NCBI GenBank assembly: GCA_913061275.1
Contig: CAJXSR010000016.1
Span: 22,911 to 86,910, forward strand
Direction of reading: 5' to 3'
From: an uncultured Paracoccaceae bacterium
GTDB taxonomy: Bacteria; Pseudomonadota; Alphaproteobacteria; Rhodobacterales; Rhodobacteraceae
Length of the DNA stretch: 64,000 bases
The position numbers and the translations under genes were made by a program. Positions 63,985 through 64,000 of the stretch are shown piece by piece. The first letter of the stretch is position 1, and the number at the start of each line of letters is the position of its first letter. Below the pieces are notes generated by a model. It was not told where the DNA came from. It saw only the letters and a list, made by a program, of their open reading frames with translations, and ran no database searches.

Positions 63985-64000
63985 CTCGAGATTTAGAGGT

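Overview
The window looks like a chromosomal segment of a marine Rhodobacterales (Roseobacter-group) alphaproteobacterium with rather low GC (mid-40s percent by eye; not computed). The gene set fits this: GyrB, glnK-amtB, MlaA/MlaC-type lipoproteins, RidA, a peptidogalycan/FemAB-like GNAT, RsmD, RecQ, YaaA, a DUF2064 transferase, RNase R, a SLT_2 lytic transglycosylase, ZapE, fused FAD/GcvT demethylases, several ABC importers, TrhO and ArfB. No rRNA, tRNA, CRISPR array, prophage or intact insertion sequence was seen. Genus and species cannot be assigned from this alone.

Layout. 1-9 kb: the 3' end of gyrB, a DMT exporter, an aldolase/sterol-desaturase-type pair, the ammonium-sensing glnK-amtB unit, a class A penicillin-binding protein, and mlaA-mlaC. 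9-22 kb: a forward run (RidA, GDPD, GNAT, glutamine amidotransferase, sulfatase, pterin dehydratase), then a peroxiredoxin divergent from an FAD reductase followed by rsmD, a ClpP-like membrane protein, recQ and yaaA; gap and a Crp/Fnr regulator run on the minus strand. 22.4-30.2 kb: a forward cluster that reads as glycine-betaine/dimethylglycine demethylation. It has an XRE-cupin regulator, a GFA-fold protein, a LysE exporter, two paralogous FAD/GcvT dehydrogenases and, between them, a homocysteine methyltransferase. 30-40 kb: housekeeping genes (rluA-type, dapE, DUF2064, rnr, SLT_2 transglycosylase, zapE), with a WYL regulator split by a frameshift. 40-47 kb: an orphan mobile-mystery-protein-A regulator, then a complete peptide/opine-type ABC importer operon. 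47-60 kb: a catabolic island centred on a GntR regulator with divergent arms. One arm holds an aminotransferase, a phosphonate-monoesterase/sulfatase-like hydrolase and a medium-chain dehydrogenase. The other holds a creatinase-like M24 protein and a nitrilase-family amidase. A liv-type importer lies next to them. 60-64 kb: trhO, an outer-membrane-barrel-like gene broken by an in-frame TGA, a HAD phosphatase, arfB and a LacI regulator.

The strongest non-routine signals are: (1) the GntR island with a creatinase-fold enzyme that lacks the M24 metal ligands, and repeated operator-like half sites in the divergent promoter; (2) two recently broken genes, the WYL regulator and the barrel protein; (3) a near-consensus CRP-type box upstream of the Crp/Fnr gene; (4) four convergent gene pairs whose stop codons overlap by exactly 4 nt; (5) perfect stem-loops directly after the solute-binding-protein genes of both ABC operons; and (6) a palindrome-dense gap after rnr. 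I did not find a convincing wholly new biological system. All family calls come from reading the sequence and from memory of the families; no database search was run.
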